The position numbers and the translations under genes are program-made. The notes beneath the pieces are model-generated. The model was not told the origin of the DNA. It ran no database searches and saw only the letters and a list, made by a program, of their open reading frames with translations. Shown here piece after piece: positions 7,493-15,997 of a stretch of DNA of 64,000 nt. Numbering within the stretch: the first letter of the stretch is position 1; each line of letters starts with the position of its first letter. Source of the DNA: Bacteroidales bacterium (lineage in GTDB: Bacteria; Bacteroidota; Bacteroidia; Bacteroidales; JAGOPY01); NCBI GenBank assembly GCA_023229505.1, contig JALNZD010000019.1, forward strand, positions 6,927 through 70,926. Direction: 5' to 3'.

Positions 7493-9682
7493 ATGGCGAA
7501 AAAAAACCTTACCGCTGATACTAATCAGCCGGAGCCCCAGGAGAACATTGATAATGTTATTGAAACATCAGCTGGTATTGAAGCTGAAATCCAGAAGCAG
7601 GAAAAACCTTTTGCAGAAGAGCCCATTGCAGAAGAGCCTGTTGCAGTTGAGTTAGTACCAGAACCGTCTGTAGCAGAAGAACCAGTGGCAGAAGATCATG
7701 TTAAAGAGAAACCTGTTAAAGAGAAACCTGTTAAAGAGAAACCTGTTAAAGAGCAAATCGTTCCAAAAAGCTCTGTAATAACGGAAATTCCTGAATTGGC
7801 TGCTTCCCTTGTGGGTCATGCGGAAGATGCTGAGCATCATCCTGAAATCCATGCAGATGCTGCACTTTTACTGGAGATCAATGAGCTGGAAGTTGTCACA
7901 GCCGAAGCCGAGTTAGAAGAAGAGGACGAAGAGGGAGCTGAATTTCACGAGGAAATCGTTGAAAAATACGATACTTATGACCGTGAAAAACTGGTTGAGA
8001 TACTGGAAGAAACTGTCAAAGAAGAAAACATCCTGAAGATCAAGACAAGGGTGGCTTTGATAAAGGTCGCTTTCCTGAGGCTTTCGAAGGAATACCGTCA
8101 GCTTATGCTGGATAATCATCTCAAAGTTGGGGGAATCAGGGAAAACTATACGCCTGCATCAGATGTACTGGTGGAAAAATTTAACCATGTCTTTGAAACT
8201 TATAAGAAAAACAAGATAAAATTCAATGAGCAGCAAGAAGTGGTCAAGCTGCGAAACCTTGATGCCAAGAAAGCCATCCTTGATGAGTTGAAAGAATTGA
8301 TCAACTCTGAGGAAACCCTGAAAAAGACTTATGACCAGTTTAAAGATTTGCAGGTCAAATGGAAAGAAATCGGCCTGGTCCCTTCCACAGAGATCAATAA
8401 TTTATGGCAGAATTATCACTTCCTGGTTGAGAAGTTCTTTGATAAAGTAAAAATCAGCAAAGAACTCAGGGACCTTGACCTGAAAAAGAACCTGGAGAGA
8501 AAGATGGAATTATGCGAAAAGGCCGAGGAACTCCTTATCGAACCTTCTGTTGTAAGGTCTTTCCAGCAATTACAGAAATATCATGAAGAGTGGAAAGAGA
8601 TAGGCCCTGTTCCCCAGGACAAAAGGGATGAGATTTGGGAACGATTTAAAACGACTACCGATAAGATTAACGAAAGAAGAAGGGAGCACTATACCAGCCT
8701 TTCCAAAGACCAGGATACTAACCTCCTGGCGAAAACCGCCCTCTGTGAAAAAGCAGAGCAGCTTGCCTCCATGGAAATCGATAACCTGAAGGAATGGCAG
8801 AACAAGACCCGGGAGGTCAATGAACTTTTTAAAGTATGGAAAACCATTGGCCCGGCACCAAAGAAAGAAAATGACGAAATCTGGGAAAAATTCAAAACAT
8901 ACCTAAACGGTTTCTTTGCTAATAAAAAAGAATTCTTTTCCAGGATTAAGCAAGAGCAGCTGAATAATTTCAATATAAAGCTGGATATTGTTAAACAGGC
9001 CGAAGCCCTTAAAGACAGTACAGATTGGAGGATAACCACACAGGAACTTATCAACCTCCAGAAAGAATGGAAAAATATCGGGCCCGTACCCAGGAAACAT
9101 TCGGATAAAATCTGGAAAAGATTCCGGGCAGCCTGTGATGAATTTTTCAATAATAAATCCAAGTTTTTCTCGACTGTAGTTGAATCAGAGAAGGAAAATC
9201 TGGGAAAAAAGCTGGATCTTATCCAAAGGATAGAAACATGGGAAGCTGGTAAAGATAAATCAGCTAACCTGGAAACACTCAAGGGTTTCCAACGGGAATT
9301 TACCGAGATAGGCCATGTCCCGATCAAGGATAAAAATAAGGTCCATGATGCCTTCCGCCTGGCTATTAACAAACGTCTCGATGAGCTGAAAATCAGTTCT
9401 TACGAAATCAGACCGAATATGGAATACCGTTCGCGGCAGGAGACATCCCACGAGGATTCAGGTGACAGCAGATATCAGCGCAGGGACGGCAATGACTGGG
9501 GCTCATTAAGTACCAAGGTCAGTAAACTAAGGGAAGAAATTCTCCTTTGGGAAAATAATATCGGCTTTTTAGCTCATTCGAAAAAGGCAGACCTGCTGAA
9601 ACAGGAGTTTGAGAAAAAAATCCAGGATGCCAAGGGTGAACTGGCCCAATTAGAAGCAAAGTTGAAAAACATGCAGGAGTGA
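7493..9682 (+). CDS. DUF349-repeat protein
   Basis: This 729-residue protein carries at least five DUF349 helical repeats, recognised by W-K-x-I-G-x-V/A-P followed by W-x-x-F-x-x-x-x-x-x-F-F. They start near residues 287, 365, 446, 524 and 601. The N-terminal 150 residues are acidic and low in complexity, with EEPVAEE and KEKPV repeats. DUF349 proteins are widespread in Bacteroidota and actinobacteria, but their biochemical role is not settled. It is followed 12 nt later by aroC. The C-terminus (about 670-729) is a predicted coiled coil. Confidence 0.85.
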   Translation: MAKKNLTADTNQPEPQENIDNVIETSAGIEAEIQKQEKPFAEEPIAEEPVAVELVPEPSVAEEPVAEDHVKEKPVKEKPVKEKPVKEQIVPKSSVITEIPELAASLVGHAEDAEHHPEIHADAALLLEINELEVVTAEAELEEEDEEGAEFHEEIVEKYDTYDREKLVEILEETVKEENILKIKTRVALIKVAFLRLSKEYRQLMLDNHLKVGGIRENYTPASDVLVEKFNHVFETYKKNKIKFNEQQEVVKLRNLDAKKAILDELKELINSEETLKKTYDQFKDLQVKWKEIGLVPSTEINNLWQNYHFLVEKFFDKVKISKELRDLDLKKNLERKMELCEKAEELLIEPSVVRSFQQLQKYHEEWKEIGPVPQDKRDEIWERFKTTTDKINERRREHYTSLSKDQDTNLLAKTALCEKAEQLASMEIDNLKEWQNKTREVNELFKVWKTIGPAPKKENDEIWEKFKTYLNGFFANKKEFFSRIKQEQLNNFNIKLDIVKQAEALKDSTDWRITTQELINLQKEWKNIGPVPRKHSDKIWKRFRAACDEFFNNKSKFFSTVVESEKENLGKKLDLIQRIETWEAGKDKSANLETLKGFQREFTEIGHVPIKDKNKVHDAFRLAINKRLDELKISSYEIRPNMEYRSRQETSHEDSGDSRYQRRDGNDWGSLSTKVSKLREEILLWENNIGFLAHSKKADLLKQEFEKKIQDAKGELAQLEAKLKNMQE
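7700..7753 (+). repeat. 15-nt tandem repeat inside the DUF349 gene
   Basis: Three complete copies and one partial copy of gttaaagagaaacct encode V-K-E-K-P repeats in the low-complexity N-terminal region. The unit length is a multiple of three, so copy-number change would alter length without a frameshift. Confidence 0.85.
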
Positions 9683-9694
9683 TTTTTTTTATGA

Positions 9695-10765
9695 ATGCCT
9701 GGTAATACTTTTGGATATTTATTCCGACTCACTACTTTCGGGGAGTCACACGGGGTTGCGATCGGTGGGGTAATCGATGGCTGCCCGGCCGGAATTTCGA
9801 TTGATTTTGAGTTTATTCAACAGGAACTGAACCGCAGAAAGCCTGTTTATCCCGGATCAACCGCGCGAAAAGAACCCGACTTGGTTGAGTTTCTTTCAGG
9901 AATACTCAATGGCAAAACCCTGGGAACACCAATTGGTTTTCTTGTTAAAAACCTTGCCGGACAATCCTCTGATTATGATGATCTATCCCTGTTATACCGT
10001 CCTTCCCATGCAGATTATACATATGAGAAGAAATACGGAGTCCCCGTCTGTAATGGGGGCGGAAGGGCTTCCGGCAGGGAAACAGTTGCAAGGGTCGTTG
10101 CCGGGGCCATCGCCAAATTGTTGCTGAAGGGCTCAAATATTGAGATCAGGGCCTTTATTACCCAGGTTGGGAACATTATAGCCGATGCAGACATAAACAG
10201 CGCAATTATGTCAGGAAGTTTACGTTCACCGTTGGGATTTATTGATGAGCATATGGAGCAAAGGGTCGTTCCGCTGATCGCGGAAGCAGAGAAAAGTGGC
10301 GATACCCTTGGCGGGATCATTACCTGTGTGATCAAAGGCACTCCTCCCGGCCTCGGTGAACCGGTATTTGACAAATTACAGGCCGACCTGGCAAAAGCTA
10401 TGTTAAGCATAGGCTCAGCCAAGGCTTTTGAATATGGACTTGGATTCCGGGCAGCTTTATGGAGAGGATCTGACTACAATGACCAGTTAACTGGCAAAGA
10501 TGGAAAGGTCACTTTTCTGACTAATCATGATGGCGGCATCCAGGGAGGAATATCAAATGGCGAAGATATTATGTTCCGTATAGGGTTTAAGCCGGTGCCA
10601 TCGGTGAAAATGCCTCAGTCTACGGTTAACCAAAGGGGCGAACCGGCAATGATCAAAATTGGCGGCAGGCACGATACCTGCCATGTTCCACGCCTTGTTG
10701 TAATAGTTGAATCAATGGCCGCACTCGTCCTGGCCGACCATCTTCTCAGAAATTCAACATACTAA
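9695..10765 (+). CDS. aroC: Chorismate synthase
   Basis: This 356-residue enzyme makes chorismate from 5-enolpyruvylshikimate-3-phosphate, the last step of the shikimate pathway, using reduced FMN. The N-terminal signature FGESHGVAIGGVIDGCPAG is intact, as are GGGRASGRETVARV and the C-terminal RHDTCHVPR region. The second ATG, at 9695, gives the canonical N-terminus; the ATG at 9691 is out of frame. The last codons, encoding VLADHLLRNS, have a diverged second copy at 29576-29611 (see the relic there). Confidence 0.97.
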   Translation: MPGNTFGYLFRLTTFGESHGVAIGGVIDGCPAGISIDFEFIQQELNRRKPVYPGSTARKEPDLVEFLSGILNGKTLGTPIGFLVKNLAGQSSDYDDLSLLYRPSHADYTYEKKYGVPVCNGGGRASGRETVARVVAGAIAKLLLKGSNIEIRAFITQVGNIIADADINSAIMSGSLRSPLGFIDEHMEQRVVPLIAEAEKSGDTLGGIITCVIKGTPPGLGEPVFDKLQADLAKAMLSIGSAKAFEYGLGFRAALWRGSDYNDQLTGKDGKVTFLTNHDGGIQGGISNGEDIMFRIGFKPVPSVKMPQSTVNQRGEPAMIKIGGRHDTCHVPRLVVIVESMAALVLADHLLRNSTY

Positions 10766-10771
10766 TGATTA

Positions 10772-13700
10772 TTAATTGAATAACCACCGGATGCCGATCT
10801 GAGCCTGCCATCTGGCGCTCATAAGACCTGCATCGTCGATGCTCCATATTTCGCCCTTGGGTTTAGTGAAGGAGAAGTTCGGTGTAGTGCCGTCTTCCTG
10901 GAATCCTTCAAACTTAACCAATGGATAATTGTTGTAGTATCCTGAAACATAATACATTCTTCCCCATTCATTATTCAGCATATTGGTGAAGTTGAAAATG
11001 TCGAAGGTGAATTGCAAGGTATTCCTTTTGTCTTTTACATTGATATAGAAATCCTGGGCAAAATGTAGGTCAATAATGTTCTGGAAAGGAGCGCGTGAAC
11101 TATTTCTTTCTGCATATTCACCGCGACGGGTACTAAGATAATCGTCTCCTTCAATGAAAGCATTCAGGTCATCCCATTGTTGTGCAGCAGATAAGGTAAT
11201 ATTTCCTTCACTGTCCATTTTGTCAATCAGGTTGATGTCAGTCTGGTCAACCGGAACATACATCAGTTCAAGGCTCTGATTATCCTCTCCCAGGAACTTA
11301 GTGCTGCCGTCAGCGTAGCCATAGGCATACCTTTGGCCGGATTGCCCGTTATAGTACAGGCCAATCGTGGTTCCCAGGAACTTCGCGTATTCGACCTTAT
11401 AGGACAAGAAAGCCACTACCCTTGAACCCAGGTCAAAGTCAGAAATAGCCAGGTCGATGTCATTCTTACCCCTGACATTGGGAACACGCCACTGTGATGA
11501 ATTCTGTGAAGAAATCCCATCATTCATTGACTTGGTATGTCCGTATGTGTAAGCAAGAAAAGCTGATAAACCGTGGAAATCGTCTTTCTGCAATTGAGCC
11601 GTGAAGTTATAGGAGTAACCTTTGTTAGTATTGGTTCCGAAAATAAAATCCGTGTATTTAGCGCTTCCTATATTAACCTTTGTATACAGAGGCCTGTCAT
11701 CACCCGTCCCGGTGAGGTTGCCCGATTGCATATAACGGTAGTTATAATACAGCACATTGTTAAGGGTTTTAGTATAGGTGACTTCTAATGTTCCAACGAT
11801 TCCCCAGGGGAGTTTCTGATCGATGGCCAGGCTTCCGCGAAGTACCTGCGGGAATTTGAAATTCTTGGCAAACAGGTCAACCTGTCCGGAAGGTGCTGTT
11901 GGCGGAACGGAGGGTTGATTCTCCCAATCGGGATTGAATAATAAAACAGTACTGTCTGGATTTTCGGGATCTAAAGTAACTCTCATGCCTCCAGTGGTTA
12001 CACCGTTGTTGGTGTAGGAACCGCCCGGCCATACAAACGGGATGCGGCTGGTGAATATACCTGCTCCACCACGAACCTGGGTCTTTTTGTCCCCATTGAC
12101 ATCCCAGTTAAATCCAACCCGTGGTGAAAACATCAGTTTCGGGCTGGGCATCTGACCGGTTTTTGCTCCCATAAGATCATACCCGGCTTCTTCGATAAGG
12201 GGAATCATGTTTGTATTGAAATCTTCATTGACAGGTGACTGATCCAGGAACATCGGAACATCGAGGCGCAGTCCGATCGTGGTGTTGAACTTGTCAGACC
12301 ACTCGGTTTCCCACTGGCCGTAAACGCCAATCTGCATGGCATTAAAGTCGGCGGCAGCTTTTGAGCCGTCTCCGGTAACATCATCAACCGCGGAGAATGT
12401 CCTGTCATATTGAAATGCCAGGTCACCGTTTATGAAAGCAGCCAGGTTATCATATTGGTATGAGCCGAAATTCTGGCGAACAAACAGGTTGTACATCTTG
12501 TAAAACTCGTTGTGCGTGCCAATCGTGAAAGTATGTTTGCCTTTGTAGATTTCGAAATTATCAGTGAGTGTGATAATGTCCTGACTGAGGTAATTAGCAG
12601 TGGAGAATTCTTCGCTGCCGAAATAAATATTCCTGGTCCCGTCTTTAATCCTGACATAGGGGAAATTTGCTTCCATCGGATCACGGTCATCCACCACGAA
12701 AGTGAGACCGATGATGAGATCATTGGAATATTTATTGCTGAAAATGCTTTTTAATTCGAGTGCAGTGGAGTTGGTTTTCGAAGGGAAATCAATCCCTGCA
12801 TTGGAGTAATAGACGTTAGTGCTTGAAGGAGCCCCCGGAGTGACCTGTTCAGCTTTGGTGTACTGATGACGCAGGGTAAGCTTGTGTTTTTGGCTGATGT
12901 TCCAGTCGATGCGGGCAAAAAGTTTCAATCCGTCGAGAGTTCGCTCACCTCCGGTATAACTACCAGGATCATAACCGTAATTATTTTTGACAAAATCAGT
13001 AAGTCCGTTTAGTTCCTCAGTTGTTACATCTCCACCGTAAGTGGTGAAATCGAAAGGTTGAGGGGTTTCATCCTGTTGTATTTCAACATTAGCGAAGAAG
13101 AAGAGCTTATCTTTGATGATCGGGCCACCTAGTCTGAAACCGTAAGTGTTTGAACTGAAATTAGCCAGTTTTTCCCTTTCCAGATCTAAATTGTCAGTAG
13201 GTGTTTTACCGGCCAGGCCTTCATTCCTCATATAATAATAAGCTGAACCGGAGAATTCATTGGTCCCTCTGCGTGTCACGGCGTTAATACCAGCACCGGC
13301 AAAACCACCCTGTTTAATATCATAAGGTGCAATAGAAATGGTGAACTGGTCGATGATGTCCATACTGAAGGGTGAGATACCGGTTTGTCCGCCGTTGGTT
13401 CCGCTTTCGGCAAGACCATAAACATCGTTGTTAACGGCACCGTCAATAAAAATTGCATTATAGCGGTTGTTCATACCACCGACTTCCAACCCACCGTTAG
13501 TAGTTACTTTCGCCTGTGGTGTCAGTCTGGTAAAATCTGTAATATTTCTGCCAAGAGTAGGCATCCGGCTCATACTTTCATTGCTGATATTTGTCTGGGT
13601 ACCGGTACGGTTTCCATCGAAAATATCATTTTGAACACCGAGGATTTCCACATCCTTTAATGTTGTTGCTGATTCGCTGAGTTTTACATCCAGCTTTAGA

Positions 13701-14008
13701 GTTTGCCCAAGGTTCAGGTAAATGTCTGGTTGGGTAAAGGATTGGAAACCAACAAAAGTAACGGTGAGCTTGTAAGGCCCTCCCGGGTTCATGTTCGGCA
13801 AACGAAACAGACCTTTGTCGTCACTGATCGTTCCATACTGTGCACCGGTCCCGGTTTCAACTGCGAGAATAGTAGCACCGGTAAGAGTAGCTCCATTGTT
13901 ATCCGTAACCTTTCCGTTAAGGCCTGCAGTGGTCGTACCCTGTGCAAATAAACCGGCAGCAGTTAAAAAAAATGACGCCATCATAAGTAATTTGTAAATC
14001 TTTTTCAT
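10772..14008 (-). CDS. Oar-like TonB-dependent outer-membrane receptor
   Basis: This 1078-residue protein has a signal peptide ending in FAQ (residue 23), a carboxypeptidase-regulatory-like domain (about 28-115), a plug domain (about 120-240, including MPTLGRNITDFTRL) and a long beta-barrel that closes with GIRWLF at the C-terminus. It resembles Oar-type receptors of myxobacteria and Bacteroidota. The substrate cannot be predicted. The gene converges on aroC with a 6-nt gap. Upstream it shares a 20-nt leader with the TonB receptor at 29641-32208. Confidence 0.9.
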   Translation of the reverse strand: MKKIYKLLMMASFFLTAAGLFAQGTTTAGLNGKVTDNNGATLTGATILAVETGTGAQYGTISDDKGLFRLPNMNPGGPYKLTVTFVGFQSFTQPDIYLNLGQTLKLDVKLSESATTLKDVEILGVQNDIFDGNRTGTQTNISNESMSRMPTLGRNITDFTRLTPQAKVTTNGGLEVGGMNNRYNAIFIDGAVNNDVYGLAESGTNGGQTGISPFSMDIIDQFTISIAPYDIKQGGFAGAGINAVTRRGTNEFSGSAYYYMRNEGLAGKTPTDNLDLEREKLANFSSNTYGFRLGGPIIKDKLFFFANVEIQQDETPQPFDFTTYGGDVTTEELNGLTDFVKNNYGYDPGSYTGGERTLDGLKLFARIDWNISQKHKLTLRHQYTKAEQVTPGAPSSTNVYYSNAGIDFPSKTNSTALELKSIFSNKYSNDLIIGLTFVVDDRDPMEANFPYVRIKDGTRNIYFGSEEFSTANYLSQDIITLTDNFEIYKGKHTFTIGTHNEFYKMYNLFVRQNFGSYQYDNLAAFINGDLAFQYDRTFSAVDDVTGDGSKAAADFNAMQIGVYGQWETEWSDKFNTTIGLRLDVPMFLDQSPVNEDFNTNMIPLIEEAGYDLMGAKTGQMPSPKLMFSPRVGFNWDVNGDKKTQVRGGAGIFTSRIPFVWPGGSYTNNGVTTGGMRVTLDPENPDSTVLLFNPDWENQPSVPPTAPSGQVDLFAKNFKFPQVLRGSLAIDQKLPWGIVGTLEVTYTKTLNNVLYYNYRYMQSGNLTGTGDDRPLYTKVNIGSAKYTDFIFGTNTNKGYSYNFTAQLQKDDFHGLSAFLAYTYGHTKSMNDGISSQNSSQWRVPNVRGKNDIDLAISDFDLGSRVVAFLSYKVEYAKFLGTTIGLYYNGQSGQRYAYGYADGSTKFLGEDNQSLELMYVPVDQTDINLIDKMDSEGNITLSAAQQWDDLNAFIEGDDYLSTRRGEYAERNSSRAPFQNIIDLHFAQDFYINVKDKRNTLQFTFDIFNFTNMLNNEWGRMYYVSGYYNNYPLVKFEGFQEDGTTPNFSFTKPKGEIWSIDDAGLMSARWQAQIGIRWLFN

Positions 14009-14011
14009 AGC

Positions 14012-14031
14012 CTTATTAGGTTAAATTTAGA
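14012..14031 (-). promoter_or_regulatory. 20-nt leader motif shared by both TonB-receptor genes (copy 1)
   Basis: Read on the minus strand, TCTAAATTTAACCTAATAAG ends 3 nt before the ATG of the Oar-like receptor. The identical 20-mer sits at the identical distance before the second receptor (32212-32231). It may be a translation-start or post-transcriptional element. Confidence 0.6.
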
Positions 14032-14246
14032 AAATTCAATTGAGGCAAAATTAGGGAAAGATGAAACTTCTTTTGTTAAAATAAAGTTAATAAAAAATTA
14101 AAGATTCATGATGGCATCCAGGCAAATATTTGATTATCAATAACTAAATGAATATGATGTTGCTAACAAATAAATCACTTGAAAAAAGTTGTATTTAGTT
14201 GAATTTTAACACAAATGGTGCGCTGAGCCTGCAATGTGGGTTAGGG

Positions 14247-14588
14247 TTATTTATTAAGTATCTCAATATTATTATCTCCAAAAACCAGTTTTAAAACCTG
14301 GTCTTTTCTCTCTTTTTTAAGTTCTATTTGAAGTACAACTTTAGCTATCGCATCTTCAGATTGTGTTAATCCTACCGGGGCCCATTTTTCAGGATATGTG
14401 ATAAGGCTTATCACATCGATGCCGAGAATTATAGCAATTTGGTTTAACACCTTGTATGAAAGACCTCTTTTTCCTGCCTCAATCAAGCTGTAAGCGTTTT
14501 GAGTCATGCCCATTTTTTGCCCAATCCAATCTTGGCTTAACCCCTGTTTTGTCCTTAAATTGCGGATGTTGTCTAAAATGTCATTCAT
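14247..14588 (-). CDS. XRE-family helix-turn-helix regulator, possible gas-vesicle regulator
   Basis: This 113-residue protein has an N-terminal XRE HTH (residues about 6-62; GLSQDWIGQKMGMTQNAYSL covers the recognition helices) and a short C-terminal helix region. It is divergent from gvpA across a 198-nt AT-rich spacer holding a perfect TGTGAT-N5-ATCACA palindrome. It could autoregulate and control the gas-vesicle operon. This is inferred from position only. Confidence 0.8.
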   Translation of the reverse strand: MNDILDNIRNLRTKQGLSQDWIGQKMGMTQNAYSLIEAGKRGLSYKVLNQIAIILGIDVISLITYPEKWAPVGLTQSEDAIAKVVLQIELKKERKDQVLKLVFGDNNIEILNK

Positions 14589-14654
14589 GGCTTTATTTTT
14601 TAAAACTGATTAGTTACAATTTAATAAATTGATTGATACATGTTTAAAAAAAAA

Positions 14655-14671
14655 TGTGATAAAAAATCACA
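14655..14671. promoter_or_regulatory. Palindrome TGTGAT-N5-ATCACA, candidate operator
   Basis: A perfect 6+6 inverted repeat with an A5 spacer lies between the divergent XRE gene and gvpA. A related half-site ATCACA follows at 14688-14693. It is a plausible binding site for the adjacent XRE regulator or a CRP/FNR-type protein. The TGTGA half-site is CRP-like, but the spacing (5, with TGTGAT) is not exactly the E. coli CRP arrangement. Confidence 0.5.
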
Positions 14672-14729
14672 TAATAGTTTGGATAATATCACAAAATGGT
14701 TTATCATTGCATGCATTATTGAAAGAGGT

Positions 14730-14757
14730 AAACCGTCCCTCATGTAAAGCACGGTTT
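14730..14757 (+). promoter_or_regulatory. 5'-leader hairpin before gvpA
   Basis: AAACCGT at 14730-14736 pairs perfectly with ACGGTTT at 14751-14757 around a 14-nt loop, 29 nt before the gvpA start. It may stabilise the gvpA mRNA or act as a weak attenuator; a run of T follows. Confidence 0.45.
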
Positions 14758-14786
14758 TTATAAACTAATAATAGGAGATTAAAAAA

Positions 14787-14990
14787 ATGGTAGAAAAGAC
14801 TATCGGGTCATCCAGCCTCGTAGAGGTGATCGACCGTATCCTCGACAAAGGTATCGTAGTTGATGCATGGGTAAGAGTTTCATTGGTAGGTATCGAACTT
14901 CTTGCAATTGAAGCAAGGGTAGTGGTTGCCTCTGTTGAAACATACCTGAAGTATGCTGAAGCAATCGGATTAACTGCTAAAGCCGCATAA
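14787..14990 (+). CDS. gvpA: Major gas vesicle structural protein GvpA
   Basis: This 67-residue protein is the small hydrophobic subunit that forms the ribs of the gas vesicle wall. It has the family pattern SSSLVEVIDRILDKGIVVDA, then VRVSLVGIELLAIEARVVVASVETYLKYAE. Length and sequence match bacterial GvpA. The start is supported by AGGAG at 14773-14777 with a 9-nt spacer, which is unusual in this genome. It is the first gene of the plus-strand gas-vesicle cluster. The 143-nt gap after it suggests separate, higher expression of gvpA, as is usual for the main wall protein. Confidence 0.96.
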   Translation: MVEKTIGSSSLVEVIDRILDKGIVVDAWVRVSLVGIELLAIEARVVVASVETYLKYAEAIGLTAKAA

Positions 14991-15133
14991 GGCACATTGC
15001 AGTTAAATAGTTATTCTTGCTAAAACATCCTTCCAGATCTAATACCCGAAAGCATGATTTACCAGGAATTTCTCTTTTCTCGCAGAATTTCGCTTTTCTC
15101 CCAAGGTAAAATCGAAACAAATACATTATATAT
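14991..15133 (+). other. 143-nt gap after gvpA, no gene
   Basis: I see no ORF of note in this stretch. It holds two similar pyrimidine-rich segments (tctcttttctcgc and tcgcttttctccc). There is no convincing terminator hairpin, so read-through into the next gene is plausible. Confidence 0.4.
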
Positions 15134-15745
15134 ATGAATACCCCCCGGCCTGAATTAAATATAGATGGTTTTTTTGACAACATTATAACATCCTACGAAA
15201 CCCGGATTCAAAAAATTCAAACTGTCTTCCAATCATCAGAAAACATTACGGAATCATCCCACTCCCTGTTCGATAATATCCATAGTTCCTTAAACAATCT
15301 TAAAAAGGAAAGAGACATTTTAAATACCAGGCTTTGCGAAACCCTGGCAAAAAATGGTTCCCTGCGTAAAAAAGATTACAATACGATGATGGCAGGCATT
15401 CTCGGCGCACTCGATGAAAAGGAAAGAGAAGCCGAAAGACAGTTTTTGAACTTTATTGAAGCCCAGAAAGAGACTGCCCAATCGCTTAAAAATAGCCTTT
15501 TGGGTATCAAAGATATTACCTCACAAGACGCCAGCGAAAAAATTACCACTGTAAAAGAGCAACTTTCTCAGATTTCAAAACTGCAGGAAATGAGAAAGGA
15601 AACGGTAATGAAGACATTCATGGATTTTCAGCAAATGCATAACAGAATGATGGAATGCCTTGAAAATTTGCTTGAAAAAGGCGATCACATCCTGATACAG
15701 GATATAAAAAAGGTTAATGATCAAATAATTAAAGAAATCAACTAA
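15134..15745 (+). CDS. Coiled-coil protein related to the GvpC-like protein next to it
   Basis: This 203-residue helical, charged protein has no signal peptide or membrane segment. A module around residues 70-95 (LCETLAKNGSLRKKDYNTMM, then AGI) matches LRKDLANGGVERLNDYNDIM in the GvpC-like protein downstream, so the two share a repeat unit. It probably also associates with the vesicle surface or its assembly. The exact role is unknown. Its 3' end is partly duplicated at 15887-15953. Confidence 0.65.
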   Translation: MNTPRPELNIDGFFDNIITSYETRIQKIQTVFQSSENITESSHSLFDNIHSSLNNLKKERDILNTRLCETLAKNGSLRKKDYNTMMAGILGALDEKEREAERQFLNFIEAQKETAQSLKNSLLGIKDITSQDASEKITTVKEQLSQISKLQEMRKETVMKTFMDFQQMHNRMMECLENLLEKGDHILIQDIKKVNDQIIKEIN

Positions 15746-15779
15746 CTCAGTTAACCAAACATTTATTAAAATAGAAAAA

Positions 15780-15929
15780 ATGGAAACAGATGATAAAAAA
15801 ATGGCAATAGAAACAGGGAAGAAAAATTTTATTAAAAAAGTTCTTTCTTCATTCAAAACATTTCTGCAAAAATTATTGCATTCCTTAAAAAGGCGATCAC
15901 ATTCTGATAAAGGAGATAAAAAAGCTTAA
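15780..15929 (+). CDS. 49-residue lysine-rich ORF overlapping a partial duplication
   Basis: The ORF from ATG 15780 to TAA 15929 encodes a basic peptide starting METDDKKMAIETGKK. Its 3' half overlaps a sequence that copies the end of the preceding gene: gcgatcacat-ctgata at 15682 and again at 15892. The homologous frame (KGDHILIKEIKKLKDQ) is different from the ORF's own frame. It may therefore be a small protein made from a decayed duplicate, or only a relic. Confidence 0.35.
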   Translation: METDDKKMAIETGKKNFIKKVLSSFKTFLQKLLHSLKRRSHSDKGDKKA

Positions 15930-15953
15930 AGATCAATAAAAAAAATCAACTAA
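15887..15953 (+). pseudogene. Partial duplicate of the 3' end of the 15134-15745 gene
   Basis: Bases 15887-15953 align with 15676-15745. In the matching frame they encode KGDHILIKEIKKLKDQ, compared with KGDHILIQDIKKVNDQ in the intact gene. The copy has no start of its own and is out of frame with the ORF at 15780. Confidence 0.6.
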
Positions 15954-15997
15954 AATATTAAACTAATCTTTAGTAAAAATAATTAGGAGGAAAAAAA

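Noticed and set aside
8689..9372. 227-residue ORF antisense to the DUF349 gene
   Set aside because: It is a shadow of the repetitive DUF349 coding sequence: serine/leucine-rich with no recognisable domain.
14696..14716. Possible sigma-54 promoter (GG..GC) before gvpA
   Set aside because: The GG and GC are separated by 9 nt instead of 10 and the -24 element is poor; no sigma-54 activator is nearby.
14991..15133. Small RNA or terminator directly after gvpA
   Set aside because: No stable hairpin with a T run could be drawn; only pyrimidine-rich near-repeats are visible.
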